DNA of 64,000 nucleotides, taken from the NCBI RefSeq assembly GCF_028372415.1, contig NC_092875.1:412991239-413055238 (forward strand). The letters are read 5' to 3'. The first letter of the stretch is position 1, and every line of letters starts with the position of its first letter. Made by a program: the position numbers and the translations under genes. Source of the stretch: Notamacropus eugenii. Lineage: Eukaryota; Chordata; Mammalia; Diprotodontia; Macropodidae. Below, piece after piece: positions 54,930 through 64,000 of this stretch. The notes below the pieces were generated by a model. It did not search any database. It was not told where the DNA came from and worked only from the letters and a program-made list of their open reading frames with translations.

Positions 54930-55200
54930 TCAGAAATTTCGTCCTCTTACCTATCCAACCCTATTTATCCTTCTACACTCCTTCAGATGTCCTCCAATCC
55001 ACTCAGACTCTTCTAAGAGTCCTCCTCAGAGGCCAGGCTCATTCTGACCTTTATATTTTTGCTCATATTCTTACCTTTGTCTAAAATTATCTCCCCTCTA
55101 CCTACCTAAATGAATCTTTTTTCAAGACTCACTTTAAGCTGTGCCTCCAACCTTGAAAGTGTTTTCTACCATTTATTAATCCAACACATATTCAATGAGA
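54930..55200 (+). mobile_element. L2 3' region relic (continuation of 53.9 kb)
   Basis: 'tttcgtcctcttacctatcc', 'tccttcagatgtcctccaat', 'tctaaaattatctcccctct', 'tttcaagactcactttaagc' follow the L2 path downstream of the 53.9-54.4 kb piece. Confidence 0.45.
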
Positions 55201-56035
55201 GTCTAGAAGACCTTGTGTTAGATGGCTGATCTCCAAAATGGGGTGCTCTTATTCCCAATGGGTGTGCAATCCTTTGGGATTATGGGAAGAAAACATTAGC
55301 ACCTCTTATCCATTTAATTTTATCTAAAAACAAAATAATTAAACTTTACAAATATGTAATAGCTTCATGCTGGCTCCTTCACTCAGTCTATACGACAGAT
55401 GGTCTTATATTTCATATGGATGTGAAAGAGGTATGTTGGAGCCAGCCTGAACCAGTTGATAAGGGCTGGATATTAAATTTTTGGTGTATTTGTGTCCTGG
55501 GAAATCTGTAACTGCTACAAATCAGGGCTTGACTTATTGTTCTGTTGATAGTCTAGATTTAAGAAAGAGATGGAAAAATGTTAATAATTCAAAGTAAATT
55601 TAAAATTTATTGTGTATACATTTTCCCCCTAAAGAGACAGTTGTTAAACATTTACCCAGATACTACTAGGATGATTTCTAGTTTCACTAAGAAGAGTGAA
55701 ACTTCCAAAGCATTTAGAAATTGACAGTGGCACTGCTAATGAATTTGGTCATTTCACCTTACTATGAAGTATTGATTTTCTGTATTCCTGGTTATGTGTA
55801 TTTGTATGCTTCACAAACCAGACAAGTGGCTTAAAAAGATTTCTGCAAGGAAAGAAAGTATTGAACATGATACCAATACATCAAATACAAATGAACAACA
55901 AGAAAATTACAGATTTGACATGACCAGAATAATTTTTTCTTGTGTCACATTATAAGGTATAAACAATGATAAACTAATAAGTTCCAACAAGGTTGGTCAA
56001 ATTTTTTTGAGATTATCAAAACTGTTTGAAATACG
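55201..56035. other. no recognisable gene or repeat
   Basis: Unassigned. Confidence 0.35.
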
Positions 56036-56205
56036 GAGCTATATAGTAGCTAGTAATAATAGCTAATGTTTATATAGCTCTTAATATATGCTAGGCACTA
56101 TTTAAATGCTTTATAATTATCTCATTTGATCCTCACAATAATTCTGAGAGGTAGGTGCTATTTTTAACTCCACTTTATAGATGAGAAAACTGAGGAAACT
56201 TACAT
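56036..56205 (-). mobile_element. MIR/THER SINE relic, antisense
   Basis: 'aatagctaatgtttatatag', 'atatgctaggcactatttaa', 'tctcatttgatcctcacaat', 'gaggtaggtgctatttttaa', 'tagatgagaaaactgaggaa'. Confidence 0.7.
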
Positions 56206-56769
56206 CCGCCATTATTAATTCTGATTCTTATCCTAAGTGTATGTTGTGCCTTGTGATGTAAGCTAATGAAGCTATGAAGTCATCACAATTAACAAGATAT
56301 TTACAAACTCAGCATTCAGAATAAGAAAACAACATTTTATAACTTTTTTCAGTTATGGTTGTAGTCATGTGATACTTGATCTAGCACCTTACAGAATTTT
56401 ATTAAAAGTAAAGATGTTAAGAAGTCATTTTTAGGGCTTCTTACTTAATAGCAAACAAATCAGCGAACAGACCAATCAATCAAATTTACTTATTATATAC
56501 CTACGGGTATAACACATGACTCCTGTCTGGCTGAAAGGTTTGTGAGCTTGGACATTGTGGTATCTAAGGATAGCAGAGAGGGAATTAGAATGAGGGAAAG
56601 CAAACTTCCGAGTGGTGTTACATCAACAAATACTATGGGAAGTAGATATCTTTGCTGAGATCTAAATAAACAAATATTAGAATAATTTTACAAGGTGAAA
56701 GATTTATGAAATGGCTAGATAAGAGTAGAGAAATTTCTGACAGTCCCTAGCTTATTATGTTTACTAGAA

Positions 56770-56940
56770 AGGATGCTGGAGTAGGATGGCTTGGGTTCGA
56801 ATGTTACCTCTTTATCTTACTACTTAGGCAACTTTAATCTCCTTAGGCCTCAGTTTGCTCAACTGTAAAATGAGGAGGTTGGACTAGCTGGCCTCTGAAG
56901 TCCCTTCAATCTATAATCTATGACCCTATGATCCCAAAGC
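56770..56940 (+). mobile_element. MIR/THER SINE relic
   Basis: 'gatggcttgggttcgaatgt', 'gcctcagtttgctcaactgt', 'aaaatgaggaggttggacta', 'gctggcctctgaagtccctt', 'ctatgaccctatgatc'. The tRNA-like B-box GGTTCGAATG is well kept. Confidence 0.72.
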
Positions 56941-58964
56941 CATAAAGAATCTATTTCAATGATGAAATAGTTAAAGAACTACCTTTTTTTGTATATGTAT
57001 GTCTCCAAAGGAAGAATAAATTGGAGGAGAAATATTCTTCTCAGTAATTAACTTTAAAAAATTAAAATCTATTAATATTTCATGGCAAACTATAAATTTA
57101 GACACTGATGAAGTGGTTACTTTGAGTGGAATTTTTTAAAAAAGGAAGGGTTCCAGGAGATAAAGCTAGAGAGTTAGCACTGCAAAAGAGATTCATTCAT
57201 TGATGATTTATGGGCAAGTCATTGTTGCAATAAGTTTGAGTTAGAAACACATACCCTGTCACAGGATGTCATCATGTGATTATTTTTATAAAAGCAAAAC
57301 CTTTAATTAAGAGCATATTTCCAGTTTTTTTGTAATGAGATAGTGAGTGACTAGGAAAATCTCTTGTACCACCATGAGATTTGCTCGTTATATTGTTGCA
57401 AAGCCCTCAAAAGTTTTCTAACCTAAAAATTAATTATGCATTTTTCTTTCATAAAAAGACATGCATTCCAAATTTGCTCTGATGATAGTATTATATTTTG
57501 CAGATAGTTTGGGAAACAATATGGCACTTGATCTGTCCCTTCAAGTAAAGGCAATTTTTAAACAATGAATGAGAGCAATAGTTGCATTTTGGAAGAAATC
57601 TGTACCATCAAGAGAGCATCTTAAAAAACAACATTTGAAAATATTTCCATGGTTTTTTCCTTTGTTGCTGAAAATGATGTTATGTGTAACCCACAAAAAT
57701 ACTTCTATCAGGTAACTTAAACATTTGGACACAGAACTCTGACTTGTTTAAAAATCTTTCCAATCAAGTGTTTCAGTGGGGTTTTGAGCCAATTAAAATG
57801 TAAAAGTGTGATACTTTCTGATTAGTTTAAAAGAACAACTGTTTAGTATCAAATAAGATGCAAATTTACTAGTTGAATTTCAATAAAACCCATTATGTAA
57901 CTGGTGGACAGGTCGAAAAAGATAAGTATGATGATTCAGGTGTATAGTCAATGATATAGTTCTTCCATTTAGATCTTCAAATTTTGTGAAGTATCTATTT
58001 CAGTCAAATATCAAAATAAACTCAACTTAGAAACAAACTTTTGAATTATTTATATCACAGTGTTAGACCAATATTTTAAAAAATGACATTCAATTATATT
58101 GCTCTCCCTAAAATATTTTTAATAAATATTATTTTAAATGTTATTTCATCTTTATATAATTTTATTTCTATTTTGTGCATGTTATACAATGCAAACAAAA
58201 ATAAAATAATAGTACATTTTATGATTTGTTAAAAAAACAACTAAATTTGCATGTAGAATGCATGTTAATAGTATTTTACTGATAATAGTAGACCAAAGAG
58301 TATTTGGAGATCAGTGTTCTTGAACATTTGTGTGAAACAGAATAAGTCACAGTTGTTCTTATATAAGTTTGTTCTTATGTAAGTTTGTGCCAAGTGGGGA
58401 TGACTAAAAAAGCACATCAAAAATATGATAGTTGAGGAAAACAATGTACAGAAGGCTATAACAATATGTTTAAAAATTCTTTGAAAATATTTGAACTCTT
58501 ATTATGCTTATATTCCTACTTGGTTCCAAGTATTCCTAAATGGTTCAGTACTTCATTCTTTTCCATTTGCTTTATGTGTTTTCCAATTATTTACAACTGG
58601 ATCGTCAGTTTCTGGAAGGTAGGGACTATGCCATATACATAAAATAATAAAATAAAACAATTCTTTTCCAGCCCAGCCTAGCACTGAAATTGACAGACAT
58701 ATTTGACTAGATGTTTGTATGGGATTTCATTCACTGAGAAACCAACATAAGCAAATCATGGTCACATTTTCTAGAAGAGGACACTTGAGATTCTCTATAG
58801 AACAGAGTTTTTTCTCAAACATATTCTTAAATCCCCATGCAGGAAATGAAATTATTTAAAAACAACAATAACAACCATTCTGTAAGTAAAGTAAGTTCTG
58901 GGAGGAAAAAAAGCACCTCATTTTAAATTCTCTGTTACCATCCAACATCAGTTGATTGGAAAAT
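56941..58964. other. AT-rich, repeat-poor intergenic DNA
   Basis: About 2 kb with no recognised repeat apart from a weak L2-like patch near 58600-58690. No credible coding frame. Confidence 0.35.
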
Positions 58965-58975
58965 ATTTTACATTT
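58965..58975. repeat. 11-bp TSD of the 59 kb L1 (left)
   Basis: attttacattt, identical to 59827-59837. Confidence 0.6.
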
Positions 58976-59826
58976 TTTCTTTTCATTTTTTTGTTATTTT
59001 ATTTGTTTTCAGTGTTCTACAATCACTTCCATATAACTTTGATTTTTTTCCCCTCCTTTCTCCTTCTTTCCCCCTCCCTCCCCCTCCTTCCCCAAGACAG
59101 CATGCAATTTTATATAGGTTCTACACATACATTCCTATTAAATACATTTTCACCTTAGTCATGTTGCATAGAAGAATTAAAATGAATGGGACAAATCATA
59201 AAACACACCAAAACATAATACAAAAGAAAATAATCTGCTTCATTCTACAATTGAATCTCATAGTTCTTTCTCTGGATGTGGAAGGCATTTTGCCTTAAGA
59301 GACCACTGGAAATTTTTTTTAAGTCCTTGCATTGCAACGAAGTACTAAGTCTACCAGAAAAGTTCATCGTACACTGTGGTTGTTGCTGTGTACAAAGTTT
59401 TCCTGGTTCACGTTCCTTTCACTCAGCATCAGTTCATATAAGTCTTTCCAGGTCTCTTGGAAGTCTTCTTTTTCATCATTTCTTATAGCACAATAGTATT
59501 CCATTAAATTCATATACCACAATTTATCCAGTCATTCTTCAGTTGATGGGCATCCCCTTGATTTCCAGTTTTTGCCCACCACAAAGAGAGCTGCTATAAA
59601 TATTTTTGTAGCCCTTTGGGCATGGTTTTAAATTGCTCTCCAGAATGGTTGGGTCAGCTCACAGCTCCACCAAGAATGAATTAGTGTTCCAACTCTCCCA
59701 CATCTTCTCCAACATTTATCATCTTCCTGTTTTGTCATGTTGGCCAATCTGATAGGTGTGCTGTGGTACCTCAGAATTGTTTTGATTTGCATCTCTCTAA
59801 TCAATAGTAATTTAGGACAGAAACAC
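58976..59826 (-). mobile_element. 5'-truncated L1 with internal deletion, antisense
   Basis: The low end is the 3'UTR (CT-rich, 59045-59095). The ORF2 C-terminus follows (plus-strand words 'cacaatagtattccattaaa', 'gttgatgggcatccccttga'). From 'ctataaatatttttgtagcc' (about 59607) it jumps to the 'cctttgggcatgg' region, skipping roughly 130 bases present at 26640-26770 and 41560-41660. The zinc-knuckle part (ANMTKQEDDKCWRRCGRVGT, LIHSWWSCEL; minus) ends it near 59819. Confidence 0.8.
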
Positions 59827-59837
59827 ATTTTACATTT

Positions 59838-60238
59838 ACTATCTCATAAAAAGAAATAGCAAATTATTCAAGAATTACTTATAACAATGATGTCTTTTAC
59901 ATGCCTTTCACATAAAAAATTACTGAGGGAAACAATGTTAAGAAAATGAAAGATTTTTTTCCAAAAAGCAAAGGACAAAATTATATAGAGTCATAAGCTA
60001 TATATTCACTATATCCTAAGATATTCAGTCATCGAGGAACTTTTTCTTAAGAAATGGTTTTGGAGTCCATTCTCAAAGTGTTCTTTTATTTTTTTTTCTA
60101 AAAGACTATCTAACTAGAATATATTCTGTTAGCAACATTAAAATACAGTAACACATCTTTTTATTTCTCTTCTTTCTATATGACACTGTACAAATTCTGT
60201 GTCTCTCCAATGTCCTATATTTGGTTGGTGTTAATTTA
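59838..60238. other. no recognisable gene or repeat
   Basis: AT-rich unassigned sequence. Confidence 0.35.
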
Positions 60239-60425
60239 ATCATTTATTGGCAATTCGTTGAGCATATGGCTCAGTTTTTTTGAGGGATGCCCAAAGGGTA
60301 TTTTATTCCTTAAAAGGCCAGATGATCGTTTCTTAGGCATGTTGGGGAGAAGTTTCTGGTTCAGGTTCAGATTGGATTAGATGCCCTCTGAAATACCTTC
60401 TAAGTCTGAGATTCTGTAACTGTGT
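60239..60425 (+). mobile_element. CR1/L3-type LINE 3' end relic
   Basis: 'aggccagatgatcgtttctt', 'aggcatgttggggagaagtt', 'ctggttcaggttcagattgg', 'attagatgccctctgaaata', 'ctgagattctgtaactgtg'. Same 3' terminus as at 26.98-27.14 kb. Confidence 0.65.
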
Positions 60426-60639
60426 CACACAGATCCTATAAGATTTTGAAATCTAATTAGAGTAAGTTAAGGCTTCACATTTCAGTGCTGCATTCATTTT
60501 ATATTGACTAAAAAACAAACATATATTCATATCTCACAACCTTTGTCTACTCATCTGATGGTTTCTAGTGATGGCACAGAAAAATATCTTTCATTAAAAT
60601 ATCCTATATTTATATGCTAGATTTTATATTTTACAAAAC

Positions 60640-60805
60640 ACTTTCCTCACAATAACTATGTAAGATAGGTGATACTGCAAAATAATAGTATCCCCATTTT
60701 ATAAATACAGAAAATGAACTTCAGGCAGCTGACTTACTCACCATCTCACTCACAGATAGCTAGTTAGTGGCATAATCAAGACTTGAACTCAGGCCTTCTG
60801 ATGGG
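60640..60805 (-). mobile_element. MIR SINE relic, antisense
   Basis: 'ctatgtaagataggtgatac', 'ttataaatacagaaaatgaa', 'ctagttagtggcataatcaa', 'gacttgaactcaggccttct'. Confidence 0.6.
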
Positions 60806-61089
60806 AGGATATGTGCACCCAGTCAACATTTTTCTTTGCATGTTGACAGACTATCAGTTTGCTTTAAGACTCAGTTTCTATGAATACAGGGGATATAACT
60901 TGCGATATAAAAGCTTTCCTCATCTTTAAAGACTTGTTTTAGATATTCTGGTCAGAAACTCTGAGAGTCTTCTGCTTCCAGATTGATTCCAAGAAGAAGG
61001 CAAGCTAGGCCGTCTTTTGTCTCAATTCTTGCTTAGCCTTTAATCACTGAAGAAGTGTTGTCTCAGAAAAGCTGAGACCTGGGAAAGAC

Positions 61090-61295
61090 CTTAGCTTCAA
61101 AAGGTCAAGATCTCCCACTGCGTCTAGCCTCCATCACCAGTTGTCTGGACCCACGTCATGCCATTTGACTTTGATGACTCTGGAGGAGAGAGTGAGGCTG
61201 ATGACTTTGCACAGCCCTGCCTCACTTAAATCCAATTCACTTGCAAGACCCTCCTAATGTCAGTGGTCCTCTTAGAAAATTAAAGGACAAATAAC
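61090..61295 (+). mobile_element. marsupial SINE tail family, sense
   Basis: 'caccagttgtctggacccac', 'gactctggaggagagagtga', 'ggctgatgactttgcacagc', 'cctgcctcacttaaatccaa', 'gtcagtggtcctcttagaaa', ending 'aaaggacaaataacaagaac'. Reverse complement of the 33.1 kb copy and of the tails of the two composites. Confidence 0.7.
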
Positions 61296-61434
61296 AAGAA
61301 CAACCTCATTGTGGTCTATCAGTCAAATCTCAGAGCCATCCTCAAGCATTCATGGATATTCTTACAAAGGAGACACAGCAGTATTTTTAACAGTGTTTTT
61401 TCCCAATTACATGTAAATTTTTAACATTCATAGA

Positions 61435-61860
61435 AGGTAATCTAAAACACTACCTGAAAGCAGATCCTAGGAAGAAAACTTGCAGGAATACCATAGTGAA
61501 GTTTCACAATTCCCAAGTTAAAGAAAAAAATATTCCAAGCACCAATAAAAAAATACTGTGGAAAAACAATCAGGATTTCACAAGACTTGACACTTTCTTT
61601 ACTAAAAGATTGTAGGCTTTGGAACATTACATTTCAAAGAGCAAAGGAGCTGAGGTTGTATCCTAGAATAACTTATCCAGCAAAATTGCAGATAAGCCTA
61701 AATAAAAAAAAAAATGGACATTTGATGAACTGACTTTTAAGTATTTGTAACAGAAAGACCACAACTCAATGGAAAATTTGATATCAGATATCTAGAAGAA
61801 CCATAATAAATATAAGGAAATCATTAAAGACAAATTATAAAGAAAAAAATACTTTATAAA
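61435..61860 (+). mobile_element. L1/HAL1 ORF1 C-terminal relic
   Basis: Nucleotide order parallels the end of ORF1 in the younger copies: 'aatattccaagcaccaataa', 'aatactgtggaaaaacaatc', 'aggatttcacaagacttgac', 'aataacttatccagcaaaat'. It compares with KIFQAARKKQFKYCGNTIRI and RITYPAKL. Many frame breaks. No ORF2 follows. It is preceded by a short antisense L1 3' end (about 61395-61430). Confidence 0.65.
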
Positions 61861-61934
61861 AATCTGGCGCCATTTCACTAGAGCCTGAACCCTTTTCCCA
61901 GGTCACAGAAAAGATAAGAGCATAAATGGAGACA

Positions 61935-62012
61935 TTAGATGTTGCAGTAGATACAGTGCTGGATCTAGAGACAGGAAGACCTGAGTTCAAATTTAAACCT
62001 AAGTGTATTTAT
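61935..62012 (+). mobile_element. tRNA-type SINE head fragment
   Basis: 'gatgttgcagtagatacagt', 'gctggatctagagacaggaa', 'gacctgagttcaaatttaaa': the first 75 bases or so of the common SINE head, with A and B box regions, then unrelated sequence. Confidence 0.6.
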
Positions 62013-62919
62013 TGGGTATGACAGTTGTTTACTATATTTCCCATCAGAAAATATTTTAGTTTTGACAGTATCAAATACATATTTAAGTCAAGTTAAGGAA
62101 GAGGTTTTAACATTGTTATAGTACATTCTTTTCATTTTAGAATTAAAAAAACAAGTTTGCTTTAAATAAGTAAAACTTGTTATGCTGAATAACCAAGAGA
62201 ATTATATTTTCAAACAGACATATATGTGGTATTTATCAGACAAGAGATGATGCAACATTTATGTAACAAAGGATGAAACATGCGGTTTCTGGATGGGGCC
62301 CTCCAGAGGAAGCTCTTAGAAAGTTCCTCATTATGCTCTTTCCTCATTATGACTGAAAACTTCAAATATTTTTTCACTTCATGAAATGACATCCACAATC
62401 TGGAGCTATAATAAAGTACAACTCTCCACATACCCTGCAGGTGAAATCAGTACAATCAGAGGGATACAGAAATTAAAAAAAAAAATACAGGAGGTCTGAC
62501 TCTTTAAAGCAGTCTAATTTGGCTAGGCTTTGAAGGTTACCATTTTGCACTTGTAGCTATATCTCAAAACACTTTGTAAGATAACATTCACATGATGAAG
62601 GTTCATGTGTTTTCTGCAGTGACCATTTCCTACCTCCTTTTGATATTTTATCACTGTCTTAAATGGCTACCTACATTTCTCTACCCCCTCCCCCAATTTC
62701 ATAAAACATAGTCCTCCATTTTTCAATATTTTCTGCCACTGCAATTCATATTTCTTATTTCTAGTGTTGTTTTAGTCATTTCTGCGCCCAGGAACATAAC
62801 AATGGTAACATCAATCTGGGAGAGTTCATAGACGTTGAATAAATAAATACTTATTGATGAATTAGTTACATGATCTTCAAGTTTCATTCAAACTAAAAAT
62901 CTGTGATCCTGTGATGCTC
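62013..62919. other. no recognisable gene or repeat
   Basis: Unassigned AT-rich DNA. Confidence 0.35.
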
Positions 62920-63095
62920 ACACAATCCAGGGAGGGAGATAATGCATTAATCTCACTATCTCTATTTCATAGATAAAGAAATTGAATTGCAAAGATGTGA
63001 AGTTGCTGGCTAAAGGTCATACAACTACTAAGTGGCCCAGCTGGGACTCAAACCCCAGTTTTCTGCCTCCTAGTGAAGAGCTATTCTAATGAGCT
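62920..63095 (-). mobile_element. MIR SINE relic, antisense
   Basis: 'tctatttcatagataaagaa', 'gctggctaaaggtcatacaa', 'ctactaagtggcccagctgg', 'gactcaaaccccagttttct'. Confidence 0.7.
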
Positions 63096-63099
63096 CTGT

Positions 63100-63245
63100 C
63101 CAGAATTCAGAGCACTTAGCCTTTAGACCTGGCTCTGCCCCTAACTAGCTGTATGACTTCAGGTTTGTTAAATTACTCTCCTGGCTCACTGTTTTCTAAT
63201 TTGTGAAATGAATTAGTTAGAAAATAATCCCTTCTAGAACTTGCA
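63100..63245 (+). mobile_element. MIR SINE relic, head-to-head with the previous one
   Basis: 'gcacttagcctttagacctg', 'gctctgcccctaactagctg', 'tatgacttcaggtttgttaa', 'ctaatttgtgaaatgaatta'. The two MIRs are adjacent and inverted. Confidence 0.6.
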
Positions 63246-63399
63246 TCTTCTAATTTATTTTACTAATTTTTGGCATCTGCTTTCACTGGTTTTTTTTAAT
63301 TTTTATTCTTCTAAAATTGTCTCTTCTTTATTTTTCCTATTTCCTCCATCTTAGGCCATAACTATCAAACATGGTGATTTGAAGGGAGGCTGTAATGTT

Positions 63400-64000
63400 A
63401 ATGAGATTTATGTTAATGAAAGATCTTCCCCCACTCATTAATAGGCCTTAGGTGAAGCCCATTAAGAAAGCTTGATTAAGGGAGGCTTGTTTTCTAGGAA
63501 GGCATCCATCTTTTGTTAATTAATGAAGCACTGTGTCATGAGGCTCTGAAAAGTGTATTTATATCTATATATAGAGATAGAGATAGAGATAGAGATAAAG
63601 ATAGAGATAGAGACAGAGACAGAGACAGAGACAGAGATAGAGATAGAGATAGAGATAGAGATAGAGATAGAGATAGAGATAGAGATAGAGATAGAAATAG
63701 AGATATGTACTCTGAGGTGAGGTTTTGCTTGAGGGCTTACTCTTTGGAAGAAGATTCCCATGCCAGATGAGACTCTGAGCAGTTGTTATGAAGCACCTTC
63801 CCTGTCACCCTGTGGAAAACCCAGAAGTTGGTGCTTCTCTCTCTCTGGTAACTATGTATGTATGTAATGGTCAGACATTTGGATCTGTCTGTTGATCTGC
63901 AATGCCTGTATTGCTTATGGTCAGACCCTTAGAAGCTCTGTCTGTTGGTCTTTATTTATCTACTTGTATTTTCTCTGTTGGTATATGTGATTAAAGAAGA
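63400..64000 (+). mobile_element. possible LTR fossil, cut by the window edge
   Basis: The stretch has the look of an old retroviral LTR: a TA-rich promoter-like zone expanded by a hexamer repeat, a following leader-like segment, and an ATTAAAGAAGA word near the window end that could be a polyadenylation region. No second LTR or internal region is visible, and family and age cannot be set. Weak call from composition and layout alone. Confidence 0.25.
63570..63705. repeat. (AGAGAT)n hexanucleotide microsatellite
   Basis: About 22 units of agagat with an agagac block in the middle. Both strands are open across it (RDRDRD and ISISIS), which produces spurious open frames at 63513-63770. Confidence 0.9.

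Noticed and set aside
63513-63770. Open frames encoding RDRDRD and, antisense, ISISIS repeats
   Set aside because: Both are direct translations of the AGAGAT hexamer microsatellite, open on both strands. No gene structure.

Overview
The window looks like marsupial nuclear DNA from an AT-rich, gene-poor region. This rests on its interspersed repeats: tRNA-headed SINEs starting with a gggcagctaggtggc-type head, SINEs ending in an RTE-like gttggacatgac tail, several L1 subfamilies, and old MIR/L2/CR1-L3 relics. I cannot name the species. I recognise no host exon, tRNA, rRNA or CRISPR array. Open frames longer than about 60 codons are explained by LINE relics, microsatellites or chance.

The most distinctive content is a set of seven loci carrying L1-type ORF1 (coiled coil, RRM with RSRRDNLKIMG, C-terminal domain). 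None continues into ORF2. Two are complete from the 5' end to an A-rich tail (7243-10009 plus strand; 29840-32784 minus strand). Each is about 2.8-2.9 kb, has exact target-site duplications (TSDs), and runs 5'UTR, ORF1, purine-rich 3'UTR. This is the architecture of 'half-L1' (HAL1) retrotransposons. Three more copies (3226-4030, 12123-14165, 43226-45203) keep the 5' end but lack the normal 3' end, the reverse of the usual L1 5' truncation. Two of these still have 16-17 bp TSDs. An older ORF1 element (about 41815-46185, minus) was split by one of the younger copies, and an ORF1 C-terminal relic lies at 61.4-61.9 kb. Separate L1 relics carry ORF2 pieces, including one inversion with a twin-priming structure (46406-47009).

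Layout. 0-4.3 kb: a hAT-like MITE, L2 and MIR bits, and the 3'-truncated ORF1 element. 4.3-7.2 kb: repeat-poor DNA. 7.2-14.2 kb: complete HAL1, a 5'-truncated L1, and a second HAL1-type copy. 15.2-20.7 kb: old L1 and L2 relics. 21-28.7 kb: MITEs, a MIR/MON1-type SINE, a repeat-poor block with regulatory-looking motifs, an RTE relic, an L1 tail and a CR1/L3 tail. 28.7-33.3 kb: nested SINEs and the second complete HAL1. 33-41.8 kb: SINEs, L2 in both orientations, and L1 3' ends. 41.8-47 kb: old ORF1 element with nested young copy, then the twin-primed L1. 47-64 kb: MIR, L2 and CR1/L3 relics, a SINE inside a TCTA microsatellite, an L1 3' end, an ORF1 relic, and a possible LTR fossil at the right edge.

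The genes here do not cooperate in a host pathway. The biology is that of retrotransposition: ORF1-only elements and SINEs lack their own endonuclease and reverse transcriptase and presumably used the L1 machinery. All calls come from reading the sequence and from memory of repeat families. No alignment or database search was run, so edges of old repeats are good to tens of bases only, while TSD coordinates are exact.
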